This document shows, one piece after another, positions 33,547 through 43,646 of a DNA stretch of 64,000 bases. The notes below the pieces were generated by a model. That model saw only the letters and a list, made by a program, of their open reading frames with translations. It searched no databases and had not been told where the DNA came from. Location: the NCBI RefSeq assembly GCF_964019385.1, contig NC_088654.1:19398543-19462542 (forward strand), given 5' to 3'. The translations under genes were made by a program, and so were the position numbers. Within the stretch, counting starts at the first letter, position 1. Each line of letters begins with the position of its first letter. This stretch comes from Sycon ciliatum (lineage: Eukaryota; Porifera; Calcarea; Leucosolenida; Sycettidae).

Positions 33547-33772
33547 TAAAAAATTGGTTGTGAGCAACACTGGCTCACACTCAAATCACTGCTTTTCACC
33601 AGAAAAATATTTTATGTCAACGTTTCGGTCATGAAATAACCATCATCAGGAATGAAAGTAGTTCATTCCTGATGATGGTTATTTTCATGACCGAAACGTT
33701 GACATAAAATATTTTTCTGGTGAAAAGCAGTGATTTGAGTGTGAGCCAGTGTTGCTAACAACCAATTTTTTA
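33547..33772. repeat. Near-perfect 226-bp hairpin
   Basis: Two arms of about 110 bp (TAAAAAATTGGTTGTGAGC... and its complement) meet around AGTAG at 33657-33661, with only a few mismatches. The arms contain CTGATGA and CGAAACGTTGAC. It is a fold-back MITE in a copy A intron. Confidence 0.9.
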
Positions 33773-33775
33773 GAT

Positions 33776-34436
33776 ATCCTTAGTTACAAAAACGCTAACG
33801 TAAACGGGAATCCTTACCGTATTTCGGACCGTTCTAGCTGACTTTTCCCTTGGCACAATGTACATTATAGTTCAGACGAAGTAGTCTTACCAACCATGGC
33901 GATTTGAATTTTTGTGGAAACAATTGCGGGAAATTCAAAATTTTGAGCCAGGGATTAGTTTGCTGTCCTTCAGAATGAATACCTTGGCGAGGTCTTTCAC
34001 TCGGCAATGGCAAAGGCACGGCGAAAATGAGTTTTCGCTGTGCCCAGGTCGACTGTAAGGGTTCTCCAGCTCCAGCACGTCTGGGAGAGGCCGATGAATT
34101 TCTATCTCAGTAGTGCCGCGGAACCGGTCCTTTGTTTCCCAGATAGAATAGAGGATGAAAGGTACGAAGCAGAGGACGCAGACATTGTCAACTGAAATGC
34201 AAAACTGACCAAAAAACGCTAAAGGTGACAAGCAACTCTAGTCTTGATCTGCACGTGTTGTTTATCTCCGGCCAGTTACAAAACAATGCGAGTTTTTGCA
34301 TTTTTGCAGAATTATCATATCGAACGCCTGCCCGTTATTATGAGCTCCGCAACGTTTTCCGTTACCCGATAACGTTTTTTGTCACGGCTGGAAGTGAGTA
34401 CCGTAAAAGTTAGCGTTATCGTACTTTTGCTAAGGA
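33776..34436. mobile_element. MITE with ATCCTTAG ends
   Basis: Starts ATCCTTAG..ACAAAAACGCTAAC and ends GTTAGCG...GCTAAGGAT in inverted orientation. It directly abuts the hairpin above. A second member lies at 37743-38096. Both occur only in copy A introns. Confidence 0.65.
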
Positions 34437-36057
34437 TCTCTAATGTCATCAAAACACATTGCTGGCACAGACCTCCGTTTCTGTGGAGGAACAACTTGCC
34501 GCTACTGCATGCTAGAATAGTAGAGTTTACCGACTCCGCTTGGAAATCTGAGCCCTCATCTTCCGACGAGCTTGAGCAGGATGATAAAATTTCTAACTTC
34601 ATGACAAGCGTCATTATTCGGAACATCCTTTCTCTTCCGCAACAACTGATCCAAGGAATGCTGGCTGCATCCATCTAATGAAATTAATATAGTAGCAGCG
34701 AGTGACATTGCCAAGGAATGTTGATTTGGTCGGTTTCGAAACAACGAAGGGAAACAACTGCCTATAATTTCTTGCCTTCGTCGGTAAAGCAGCCCAACGT
34801 AATTGCAAGTGCGTGGCGGCGCGTGGCCAACTCATGATGCCTGAAGCCCTGCACTGGTAGTATGTAGATGTACAGTCTGTACATGAACACCAGTGCATGA
34901 CATCTACAGATCTACTGTTATCTTCGATTGCACGGTCGGTACCGATGATCAGACGGACTAGGATCTACATAGGAAAGCCTTCCTACGTTGGATCCTCCGT
35001 AGGACTTTTTGAAATATTTTTCGCACTTTTCCGGATTTATCCATGGCAACGTTCAAGTTGCGCGAAACACAAGGTGCACAGCACGTGGGCAACAAAATGG
35101 AAATGGTTTCGGTTCGTGGTGTATGCGGTGGGCGCATGCAGCGTGCATGCATCATTTTTGTTCATTTTGTCAGTATTATAAAATTTGAAGAAGAGGTTGG
35201 TGCGATTTCGGCAATACTCAGTACATATTGCAAAATTTAGGGAGTTCCGTGGAACTCCCGGAAAAGCATAAGTTGCGAAAAGTTATGGCATCTTTGGGAA
35301 GGGGCTAGCCATGCTTCCATGATTCCAAATCGCCATTGGGGATATACAGCCGTTTATATTCCATCACTACTGTGTCCGTCAGCGCGAGAGCTTTTTCCCC
35401 GGCTAGCTCGGTCCAGGTAAATTAAATGACGGTTCCAAGTAGTTCTGTATCATGGCCTATTTCTGTTATCCGCATGCACACCACATCATTTGATACATTC
35501 TGTTCCCCATCCTTGTTTCCATATTTCACTATTTATCTGGTCTACATCTGGCTGTGGTCAACTACCCTTCAATTTGTGTGTCCTTCTCTCCATTACCATC
35601 ACCAGTAGCACCTCCGCCCCCGCCGCCACCACCACAACCACCATGCTTCTGCAGCAGCAGCACCGCCACCACTTCCACCACCATGGTGGTAGCGGTGGTG
35701 GAGATGGAGAGAAGGACAGTTGTTTGCCAGAGGGTCTATAGACCGTTTGTGTGGGCAGGCATGTATTTCCTGATATTCGGCCAGGTGAGTGCTTTTTATC
35801 ATACACGTACATCAGCGAGTAGTAAACTTGTCACGACTCCATGTTGTGCATGCAGTAGTCGTACTTGAATGTACCCAGCTCTGACCAGGTTGCAAGAGTT
35901 GTGTCGGTTACATATGTACCCGGTTCGTTTGAAATCCTGGAGCAGACACTAGTATTGGTCTACCAGCCTGTGGCTGAGTACAGTAGTAGAATTTGTCCAA
36001 CTTAGCCGTGCACATTCAATTAAACATGACAAATTTAGAGAACAGGATATTACAAAC
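34437..36057. other. Copy A intron sequence; no gene assigned
   Basis: Part of the intron between exons 6 and 5. It includes a CCA/GCAGCA/GGT-rich low-complexity stretch at 35605-35705. A stretch near 35850-36050 matches the copy B intron at 53000-53170. No convincing exon was seen. Confidence 0.5.
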
Positions 36058-36255
36058 CTTTTCCTTCAACACATGTGAGTGCAGGATCACTTCTTCTGGG
36101 CTTCGGTTCGATTCTGATATTAGTCTCATTGAAGTGCTGCTTAGATAACCTGTCCAAGATAATTCCATCACAGTCGTCCACAGATGTCCTCAGTTTGCTG
36201 TCCATAAAAACCGTGACTCGAGCTTTGCGCAGATCACGTTTTGTCCATTCTGGTC
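36058..36255 (-). CDS. Copy A exon 5: 66-residue module, acceptor lost
   Basis: 198 nt, phase 1-1 by comparison with copy B. It reads PEWTKRDLRKARVTVFMDSK, then TSVDDCDGIILDRLSKQHFN. The donor AAAAG|GTTTGT is kept. At the acceptor, copy B has AATGTGTAG|GG and this copy has AATGTGTAT|GA, so the AG is gone. Use of the next AG (GACCAG) would remove 7 nt and break the frame. The module's fold is not recognised. Confidence 0.7.
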
Positions 36256-36486
36256 ATACACATTGTTGAGGAATTGATATGGAAGAAAGCACAACATACA
36301 TCCGCCGTTAATTTATTCCAAACCCAAGTACCCAACGCACAATATTAGGAACTAAAAGATCTCTGAAATCGAATACACCACACCACCACATTGCGCTCTT
36401 GGCCGGTTCAAACTCTGCACTCACATCACCATCACCACAGAGAGGACAATTCCGGTATATATAATTATATTGATATTGACAATGAC

Positions 36487-36530
36487 CCTCCAGACAATTG
36501 TTTCGCTCCTCCTGAGCTCATCAGTGGAGG
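36487..36530 (-). ncRNA. Type I hammerhead ribozyme, minus strand
   Basis: Reading the minus strand: stem I CCTCCA (pairs with TGGAGG at the end), core CTGATGA, stem II GCTC-AGGAG-GAGC, core GAAA, short stem III CAATTGT closing on A15.1-U16.1, and the cleavage-site C just before TGGAGG. All conserved core bases, including the G10.1-C11.1 pair, are present. The very short stem III is typical of hammerheads that act as dimers. Function: RNA self-cleavage. Confidence 0.82.
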
Positions 36531-36602
36531 CAAATGTCGTTATCACCTGACCTTGTTATCACTTTTGTCACTTTTGTCTAATCTTTCATTCAACATTATA
36601 TG

Positions 36603-36646
36603 CCTCCACTGATGAGCTCAGGAGGAGCGAAACAGCTGTCTGGAGG
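36603..36646 (+). ncRNA. Type I hammerhead ribozyme, plus strand
   Basis: Stem I CCTCCA (36603-36608) pairs with TGGAGG (36641-36646). Core CTGATGA is 36609-36615, stem II GCTC-AGGAG-GAGC is 36616-36628, GAAA is 36629-36632, stem III CAGCTGT is 36633-36639, and the cleavage base is C 36640. It differs from the minus-strand partner only in the two loop bases of stem III (GC against AT), so the fold is preserved in both arms. Confidence 0.84.
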
Positions 36647-37262
36647 GTCATTATCTATATCAATCTACTAGTTTATACCGAAATTGTCCTCGCTGTGGTG
36701 ATGGTGATGTGAGTGCAGAGTGTGGATCGGCCAAGAGCGCAATGTGGTGGTGTGATGTATTGGATTCCATAATGACCGGGTCGCCGCTACTTCTTCTCAT
36801 TTTAAAAGATCTCTGGACCAAGAATTTAGCATCAAGGTAAATGTTGGTCCACAAAAGGCGAATCTAAGCCGTGATACACCAGCATATGATTAGCTTCTGG
36901 TCAGCCTTAGTTCCAGTCAGACATCACATGGTTCTAATGTGACACTTCAGTTGATACTCAGTTCCTTCAAACAGCAGTATTGAGTAAAACGCTCTCGTCA
37001 AAGAAGGTCGATATTGTAGAATGGCGAATAGATATCAATATCCATCTTTTGAAATTTGGGTTCAGCGCAAAAAAAGGATACGTTGACTCTGTTCAATCTT
37101 TCTTTGGGGGGTGGGTTGACCAGATCCGAATCCTTGCTGCCTGGACCCGGATTCTAACAATCCGACAGGTCAAAAGTTGGCGAATCTGGATCCGAGGCCC
37201 ACGGATTTGCACAATCCAACATATCCTAAATGCCCATGTAAGGCATGCCCTACATACCTTAC

Positions 37263-37370
37263 CTTCGGTGTCTGAGCTACCAGCAGAACCGGACAACCCT
37301 GAGTCACCGTCAGACTTTGCGGTGCTGTCCAGGAGGAACTGAGACTTCTGCAGCAGAGAGGCCTGGGAAT
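37263..37370 (-). CDS. Copy A exon 4: Ser/Asp linker
   Basis: 108 nt, acceptor TGTTTCAG|AT, donor GAAG|GTAAGGTATG, phase 1-1. Reads SQASLLQKSQFLLDSTAKSD, then GDSGLSGSAGSSDTEG. A short acidic/serine linker that could be phosphorylated. Splice sites are intact. Confidence 0.78.
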
Positions 37371-37742
37371 CTGAAACATACAGAAGGGCAAATTGGAGCA
37401 GCCACATTGGAGCAGTCACTTGTGAATAAAGTTAGAAATATTCTCTACTGATGTTCTGTGAAATCAGGTCATCAGGGATAGCAACTCTAGTTTGAATAGG
37501 GAGAGTTTATGTGCGTAAAAACAAAAGTCATACACAAGAATGCTTCCTCTGTGCAGAGAGTGCTCAATACCCTCCTATCTCTCAATTATCCGGTCATCCA
37601 AGTTACGGGCACGTCGATCTACCGGGCACGCTGTGAGTAATTTTAAATGGAAATATTACTACTCGTTTGCCATGTTTAGTTGAAATAGTGACGTCATATC
37701 TCTCACCCTTCCCCATCACAATGTATGTGATTCAGAGTTATG

Positions 37743-38096
37743 AATAGACACCCTTAGCAAAAAACGTTATGTTGTAACGGTAATACCGTAAGGGGAAAAT
37801 ACCGTGAGTTGGGTTCGACCTTTAGCAAGATGCACGCTATTTTATAGTACGCTGTTGCCACGAGGATAGCTTTTATTTCGCGCGGTACAACCATTTATGT
37901 CACCATATATGCGATACCAGGTGAAATGCGTACGGACTATTCAATATTTGGCCAAAACCCGTACCGTTGGTCACAACGATAAATCAGCCCCCATAACATG
38001 TTTACGTTATACGTTGCAGCTGCAACGCTATTTGGGTGATCAAGGTACGAGTACCGTAAAACATAGCGTTACCGTTGTTTGCTAAGGGTGTCTATT
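37743..38096. mobile_element. Second MITE of the CCTTAG family
   Basis: Ends AATAGACACCCTTAGCAAA and TTTGCTAAGGGTGTCTATT in inverted orientation with internal AACG/TACCGTAA repeats. It shares CCTTAG and the TACCGTAAAA motif with the element at 33776-34436. Confidence 0.7.
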
Positions 38097-38364
38097 ATTT
38101 CCAAGTTATCGGTAGTACATGGTCCGGTTCCAGACTGCCAGGATAAGAGAGGTGTGAGTGTATCTCCAAATGACACAGCTGGCTTAAATGCAAATTCAGC
38201 TGCAACCATACAACAGCCTTATGATAAGCGTGATCCACATACAAAGTTTGAGCTCGGTGCAAAATGATGTTTCGTACAGCAACCGCTTCATGGTCAACGA
38301 CTTCCACTGGCACATGCACATTGTAGATAACAGGTATACAAGCTTCCAAGGACATACCGCTTAC

Positions 38365-38817
38365 CTGGACTGGTATGAGCCATACTTTGAGCAGACACAT
38401 AGTCAATATGCCTGGACATTTCCTCGGTGAATGCTCTACCAACATTGTTAAGTAGGGCCCTCTTGGCTTGCGGCTCGAGAGGCAGTGAAGAAGCATGTCT
38501 TACTACTGCAGCTGCTGCCAGCTGTGCCGTGTTTTCAAGGTGGACTGACGCTGGTGGCTGTGTACTCTGCTGCAATGCAGTTCCTCTCCCAGCAGCATTA
38601 CCATCAGCTGTAAAGCTGCCAGTGCTAGTGTTAGCTGAGCTGGCAATGGGATGTGTTGTAGTGGCTTGGGTGGATGCACTCATACAGGTCTGGCTAAGAC
38701 CAAATGTAGTCTCTGCCGTGGTAGAAGGGCCTGACAATGATGATGGTGATCTACCAGTGGAGGAGCAAGCTAAGGCTGCACCGGGCTGCAGAGCAATACC
38801 AGTAGGTGGGTGTGCGC
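38365..38817 (-). CDS. Copy A exon 3: Ser/Thr-rich linker and helical tail
   Basis: 453 nt (151 codons), acceptor TTATGGCAG|GC, donor CCAG|GTAAGCGG, phase 1-1. Ser/Thr/Ala-rich first half (PSSLSGPSTTAETTFGLSQT), then a more ordered end: SSLPLEPQAKRALLNNVGRA and FTEEMSRHIDYVS. Open and close to copy B. The charged helical end is the best-conserved part. Confidence 0.78.
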
Positions 38818-39154
38818 CTGCCATAAGTACACCAACACACAGACATATCCGCATCCACAAATGGAATATGTGATTTTGGGGTGCATATATATATATGAGC
38901 ATGAAAACACTCATACATCAAATTCCATTGATAAAGAATGCCTCCATGGTGATTGGCTGGTGCCACGATACCTCAGTGAATACCATATTGGGAAATTGTA
39001 CAAGTCTAGTTTTATAATCACCATAAAGCTAACGAGACAGGTCGAAGGAACCTGTACGGGTGGCTGGCGAGACCTGTAAACAGTCATACTATCTGTACAG
39101 CATGACATGTAGCAGCAATTGCAAAGACCAACATAACTCAACACGAGGCATACA

Positions 39155-40915
39155 ACTATGGCCAGTGATCAGTTGAATCCATGCCTTAATTATTTTTTTT
39201 CATTACCTCATACACCAATCGATATGCGATTTATCTGTATAATTCTTTCAGCATCAGAATCGTTAGCTAAGAAAGTTGTGGACTTCACGCAACTGCATTA
39301 CAAAGAAAAGGGTTTGTCACCTGACAACCGTTCCATTCACTTAAAAACTGAATAGAGCGGGTGTCAGTTGACAAACTCCCTTTTCTACAATGCAGTTGCG
39401 TGATGTCCGCCGCTTTCTTAGTGAATGCTTCAGTAGGTCGTTGTTTAGGACTCCCTTGGAATGGATTAGGAGTGCGTACAAGGCTGAACGAACCAGGCAA
39501 CAGTTGTTGTTTCTCCTGGATTGTCGTCGTGCCGGTCTTGTCCCTAAGTTCATTGTCAATGCTGTGTAGACTGGCAGGATTTTGTCCAGCCAAAAATTCA
39601 CAGTAAAGAGGGAAATAAAAGGGGGTTTGTCAACTGACAACCGCTCTATTTAGTTGCAATTCACTCTTGGCGCATGAGCTGGTTGAAAACTCCTTTATTA
39701 TTGATGTCGAAAAATTATTGACGTTTCTGGCCACTCACCCATCGTCAGAACCAAGAGGGAAAGGTACCTAAAACTTAGCGCCCTCACAGTGGAACTGCTA
39801 TACCTTGCTATGTCTGTACAGGGTTGTGCACACCATGATTGTGGTACACACATTCGTACACACATTACCTCGGTTTTATCTGCTGAGCTTTTGCATACCC
39901 ACACTTTCAGCGCACTTCTCCTTGTCTGTTGTACATGCAAATTCATACACTCGATTTCATACGGCTATTGTGTTTTTCGTGTGTTTTGTGCAGGGACATA
40001 CATGTGCTCTCTCTTGATTTCACGATAAAAAGGCTGGTTCACCCTTTGTAAATTGTTCTTATGATGGGTGACTGGCCTGAAACGTCAATAAATTTCGACA
40101 TCACAATAAAGAATTTAGTATCTAGCGCATGCCGAGCACACGCCGGTTGGGAATAGCAACTGCATAGAGCGGTTGTCAGTTGATAAACCCCCTTTCTTTA
40201 TAAATAGGGTAGTTCTGTCCGCAGATTGAGTATTTTGCTCCTGCTTTTGTAGCAGTTGAGCACTCTCATGTGGGGTAATGGAAGTTTCCAGAGGAGGAAG
40301 GAGGAAACTGTAGTTATCACCAACCTTCACCGCGCCCAGCTCACGCCGCTGCCGGGCGCCCTGCCATGCAGTATGGAACTGTCCTCAAGGCAGTCATGTA
40401 TTTGGCAGCCCAGTGAGCTGTCTACCAGATCGCAGCATTTAGAAGCGCCAAATGGGGCAGGGCCAGTCTCAGGCTTGTTGCGTAGGCGGCAGGCCGGCCG
40501 GCGACCGTCAAGGCTGCATTCGCATTTGGATCACTTAAGTGATACAGGTGCTTCCAATGCACCCCGTGGCGCATCAGGGGGCTTCTGGGGCCCAGGCAGC
40601 ACAGCCCCTAAGCGCACCACCATGTCAGATATGCGCAGGTGGAGCAGCAGGGCAAGATGTGTGCTGGAAACTCACCGCCGTCTGGTCGACTTGGTGGCAT
40701 GACTTTACACAGCTGGCACTCATTACTTGTTATTGCTTGCAGAAGGTCAGAATTTTTTTCCTTTTTCTTTTTCGCTCTTTCCCTTCTTTCAGGCACAACT
40801 TCATGTTAGAGCGGCAAATAGCAGTTAGGGACTCGGCTGAGTCAAGCTGGACTCAGCGTGTCAAGTTTGGCATAATACAAGAAGCACGCTATCCCCAAAC
40901 AGTTGTGTGGTTATT
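39155..40915. mobile_element. Copy A-specific composite insertion with hammerhead-like ends
   Basis: Intron 2 of copy A is 2591 bp, against 705 bp in copy B. The extra part lies between two copies of the same intron segment (38920-39150 and 40920-41200). It carries at least four copies of a palindromic motif, GGTTGTCAGTTGACAAACCC-like (39310, 39375, 39630, 40170). It also carries an inverted pair, GTTTCTGGCCACTCACCCATC (39723) against GATGGGTGACTGGCCTGAAAC (40065). No clear protein was identified. Confidence 0.5.
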
Positions 40916-41408
40916 GTGTGAGTGTATGGTGAATGGCTGGTGCCATGACACCTCAGTACATACCAATGTTTTCAAGTCTATTTCACATTCACCATAAAGC
41001 TAACGAGACAGGACGTAGAAAATGTATGGATGGCTGGGGTGACCTGCAGACGGCCTTGCCATCCGTACAGCGTGACATGCAGCAGCTATTGCAATAGCGA
41101 ATACAACTCATCGTGAGGCATGAAGCTGTGGACCATGATCAGTTGACTCAATGCTTTTTATATTCTTGTTTTTGATTCTTCAAATGGTAACCATAGGAAT
41201 TGATTTATCACGTCGTCTGACACACTCCTAGACTATCCCTAATCAGACATAAATAATATAAAGTACACCATAATACGGTGGTATTCCTGTTCCTGGCGTT
41301 CATTGTCGATGTCGCCCTTTGCGACCATGACCATCCCTGCAACTGCCCGTAACTTCTTACTTTGCTTCCTGTCGCGTCCCCTTAGATTGTCAGCTAGGCA
41401 AAACTCAC

Positions 41409-41885
41409 CTGAATAATGGCAATGATGAAGTGCTGGTACAGTTGGTACTGCGGCTGTTGCTCCTAGTTCTGACTCTGCTGTTGCTCCATGCGCAAGTTCT
41501 GACATTGCTGTTCCAATTGGAAGCCTTGCCTGATGTGGCGCTTGAGGGTTCAATATAGTTGCTGATGAAGCCACCGCTACTCTTCCTGCCATTGCCCCTG
41601 CTGCTGCTGCGGGTGTTGCTGCTGCTGCTGCTGCTCCAGCTGCTTCTCCTCCTTCTGCTCCTGGTCTTGCAGCTGCAGTTCTGCTTTTCATCGGTGGACA
41701 CAGTGGTCCGAATCGCTGTACAAGTGGCGATGGACTTGTTGCCCCTGCAGTGGATTGATACGCTGCATATTCTGCTGACGCAGCCGCTGTTGTCATGCCT
41801 TCTTCAGTTGGCATGGTTACAGGTGGGTCTGCACTGGTTGATATGGCGTTGGCTGACTCAGGTTGCCCAACCCTAGACAGCAATT
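41409..41885 (-). CDS. Copy A exon 2: Ala-rich linker
   Basis: 477 nt (159 codons), acceptor CTCGTGACCAG|AA, donor TTCAG|GTGAGTTTT, phase 1-1. Begins LLSRVGQPESANAISTSADP and passes through Ala/Gly runs encoded by GCA/GCT repeats (AAGAAAAAATPAAAAGAMAG). It is shorter than copy B by 22 codons because the triplet repeats differ. Probably disordered. Confidence 0.76.
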
Positions 41886-42297
41886 CTGGTCACGAGACAA
41901 AATGAATTCAAAGAAAGAAAATGGAAACCCCCACAGGAATGATATAATAATTATTCCCAAGCTTCAGAGAGTTGACTACCACCGCCACGACTCACCGATA
42001 CCAATGTCTAATCCGATACCACAGGACTGGCAGAAGCAGTTTCTTGATTGGTGTGGCCATACCCTAGCCTTTTTATACTTTGTGAATGATCTGCTGGCCA
42101 CCCATTACCTAACCAGAACAGAAATACACTACAAGGCTAAAGAGACCAGCAATGGAAATCTTCTTCTGTGCTGTTAGTTGATAGAGTTTGCATTGTGTGC
42201 AGAACACAGGTATAAGGCATACACAGGGTAACATGCAGAGACTGCTGATAATTTACAGAAGGTTCACTACACTAATCAAAACAGCATCACGTATCAC

Positions 42298-42594
42298 CTT
42301 TCTCTGGATTAGCCACGACACGAAGCATCTCCAAGTGTCGGGCAGTGTAGCCCATCTGGCGGATTGCTGAACATAAGACCAGATAGGATTCAGTTTCTCC
42401 AGCAAAAAGTATTGAAATCAATTCTTCATTGTGTTCAGCCGTGCCCTTTTGGTCTTGTATCTTCCTCAAACGTTTCAGTTGGCCAAAGCTGAGTAGTCCC
42501 TCTTCTTGAACTAGACCACGAAGCCGAACAGGATCAACACCTTGTAACCACACGTGAATTTTGGAGACAAACTCCGTTGTTTTGAATGGGTTGC
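42298..42594 (-). CDS. Copy A exon 1 seen: CARD-like domain
   Basis: 297 nt (99 codons), acceptor in front of GC|AACCCATTC (CATGTAG in pattern, reading GTAG on the minus strand), donor AAAG|GTGATACGTG, phase 1-1. Reads FVSKIHVWLQGVDPVRLRGL, then LVQEEGLLSFGQLKRLRKI and AEHNEELISILFAGETESY, a helical pattern like CARDs of the death-fold superfamily. Seven of 99 residues differ from copy B. No exon with a start codon was identified before it. Confidence 0.72.
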
Positions 42595-43140
42595 CTACAT
42601 AGAACAAGACCAAAAATCGACCAGAAATGTGTCAGCTTCACAAGCACAAAAATCACCTTAAGTGTATTTGCAATGGGAACTTGAAGAGCTGGACAACACG
42701 CTAGATCTTTTTCATCACTTTTCGAATAGTGGATAAAAATAATTCATTTTATGTGCGGTTTGCATGTAACATGTGTGCTTTGGGCAGCAAGGTATATTTA
42801 GCCCTGGCACACGCTCAATATTGACATAGTGCTGTGAGTGGTGCGTGTGCATGGGTACAGCGTTGAAAGCACTACCAGGTACACGGGAGTGTCTGCATTT
42901 ATGTTTGTGCACATGAATGTGTGTGTGCGCGCAAGCGCTTGCGAGTGTGCAGAGGCGGAGGAGTGGCAGCAGGCGTGGGTGTGTACCCGTGGGTCTGGGC
43001 TAAGCCATACTTGGGTTCCTATTTTGAAATGGTTCAAGTAAGTATTGGAGTGTGACGTTTTTCCTGGTGCTGCCCTGAGACCTATCAATGACACTAAACT
43101 GAAAATATGATTTTCACAAGATTGGCCCGTATCAGGTTCT

Positions 43141-43340
43141 GCATCTCAGCTCTTCACTTGCAACCTTATGTCGTGACTAGAGACCAGCCTGGTACTACAG
43201 ACCACTTCGCCGGGCACGGACGGTCTCACGTTCATATTTATGGTTGTGCGGTGCAAACCTCTAACTAAGGACCACCTGCCACTAAAGACCGCTTTCTCTG
43301 GCACCAAGGGGTGGTCGTTAGTCACAGGTTTTACTGTTGA
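43141..43340 (-). mobile_element. Pogo-like MITE fragment, left arm
   Basis: Reverse complement starts GTAAAACCTGTGACTAACGA and contains GGTCTTTAGTGGCAGGTGG. Its mirror partner is 46125-46325, so it was present before the inverted duplication. Related sequence is the longer element at 56773-57853. Confidence 0.7.
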
Positions 43341-43646
43341 TATATTGGCAGACTGACAGGCTTGAGGACAGGTAGTGGATGTATTTACGGACAAGCGAGA
43401 GAGTGGGAAGTCTGACTGACAGATGACTGGATGGTTGGAGGGCTGGGTCTCTGGCTTCAGGGCTGGCTAGATTACTGGCTGGATGAATAGATAGCTGGCT
43501 ATCGCGACGGATAGATTGAGGGATACAATTTACCTCGATGGATGAATGCATGGATGTATGAATGGATGGATGGATGGATAGATGGGTGGACTAGTGGATA
43601 AACGGATGGATGGACGGATGGATGGGTGGATGAGTGGACTGGTGTA

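Larger units (their letters stand above)
36355..36815. mobile_element. Fold-back element with paired hammerhead ribozymes
   Basis: Two inverted arms (about 36366-36545 and 36600-36775) share TTGCGCTCTTGGCC, CTCTGCACTCACATCACCAT and the ribozyme segment. The outer ends carry AGATCTCTG in inverted orientation. It is present only in copy A (intron between exons 4 and 5). Hammerhead pairs of this type are known from Penelope-like elements and retrozymes; no reverse transcriptase is visible here. Confidence 0.75.
31451..42594 (-). other. Gene copy A: CARD-like multi-module adaptor, damaged
   Basis: Seven exons in the order 42298-42594, 41409-41885, 38365-38817, 37263-37370, 36058-36255, 31807-32112 and 31451-31620, all introns phase 1. 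Module order and lengths match copy B, with a shorter Ala-rich exon (159 against 181 codons). Damage: the acceptor of the 36058-36255 exon reads GTAT where copy B has GTAG. Several introns carry insertions (hammerhead fold-back, two AT-rich MITEs, a 23/26-bp minisatellite, a 1.8-kb element). No first exon with a start codon was found upstream of 42594. Copy A is either a recent pseudogene or spliced differently. Confidence 0.75.

Noticed and set aside
33640..33710. Functional hammerhead ribozymes in the 226-bp hairpin
   Set aside because: CTGATGA and GAAAC are present, but an extra U breaks the G10.1-C11.1 pair and no stem I can be drawn.
35590..35710. Pro- or Gly-rich exon (CCACCA/GGTGGT runs)
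   Set aside because: Simple-sequence repeat within a copy A intron with no matching exon in copy B.
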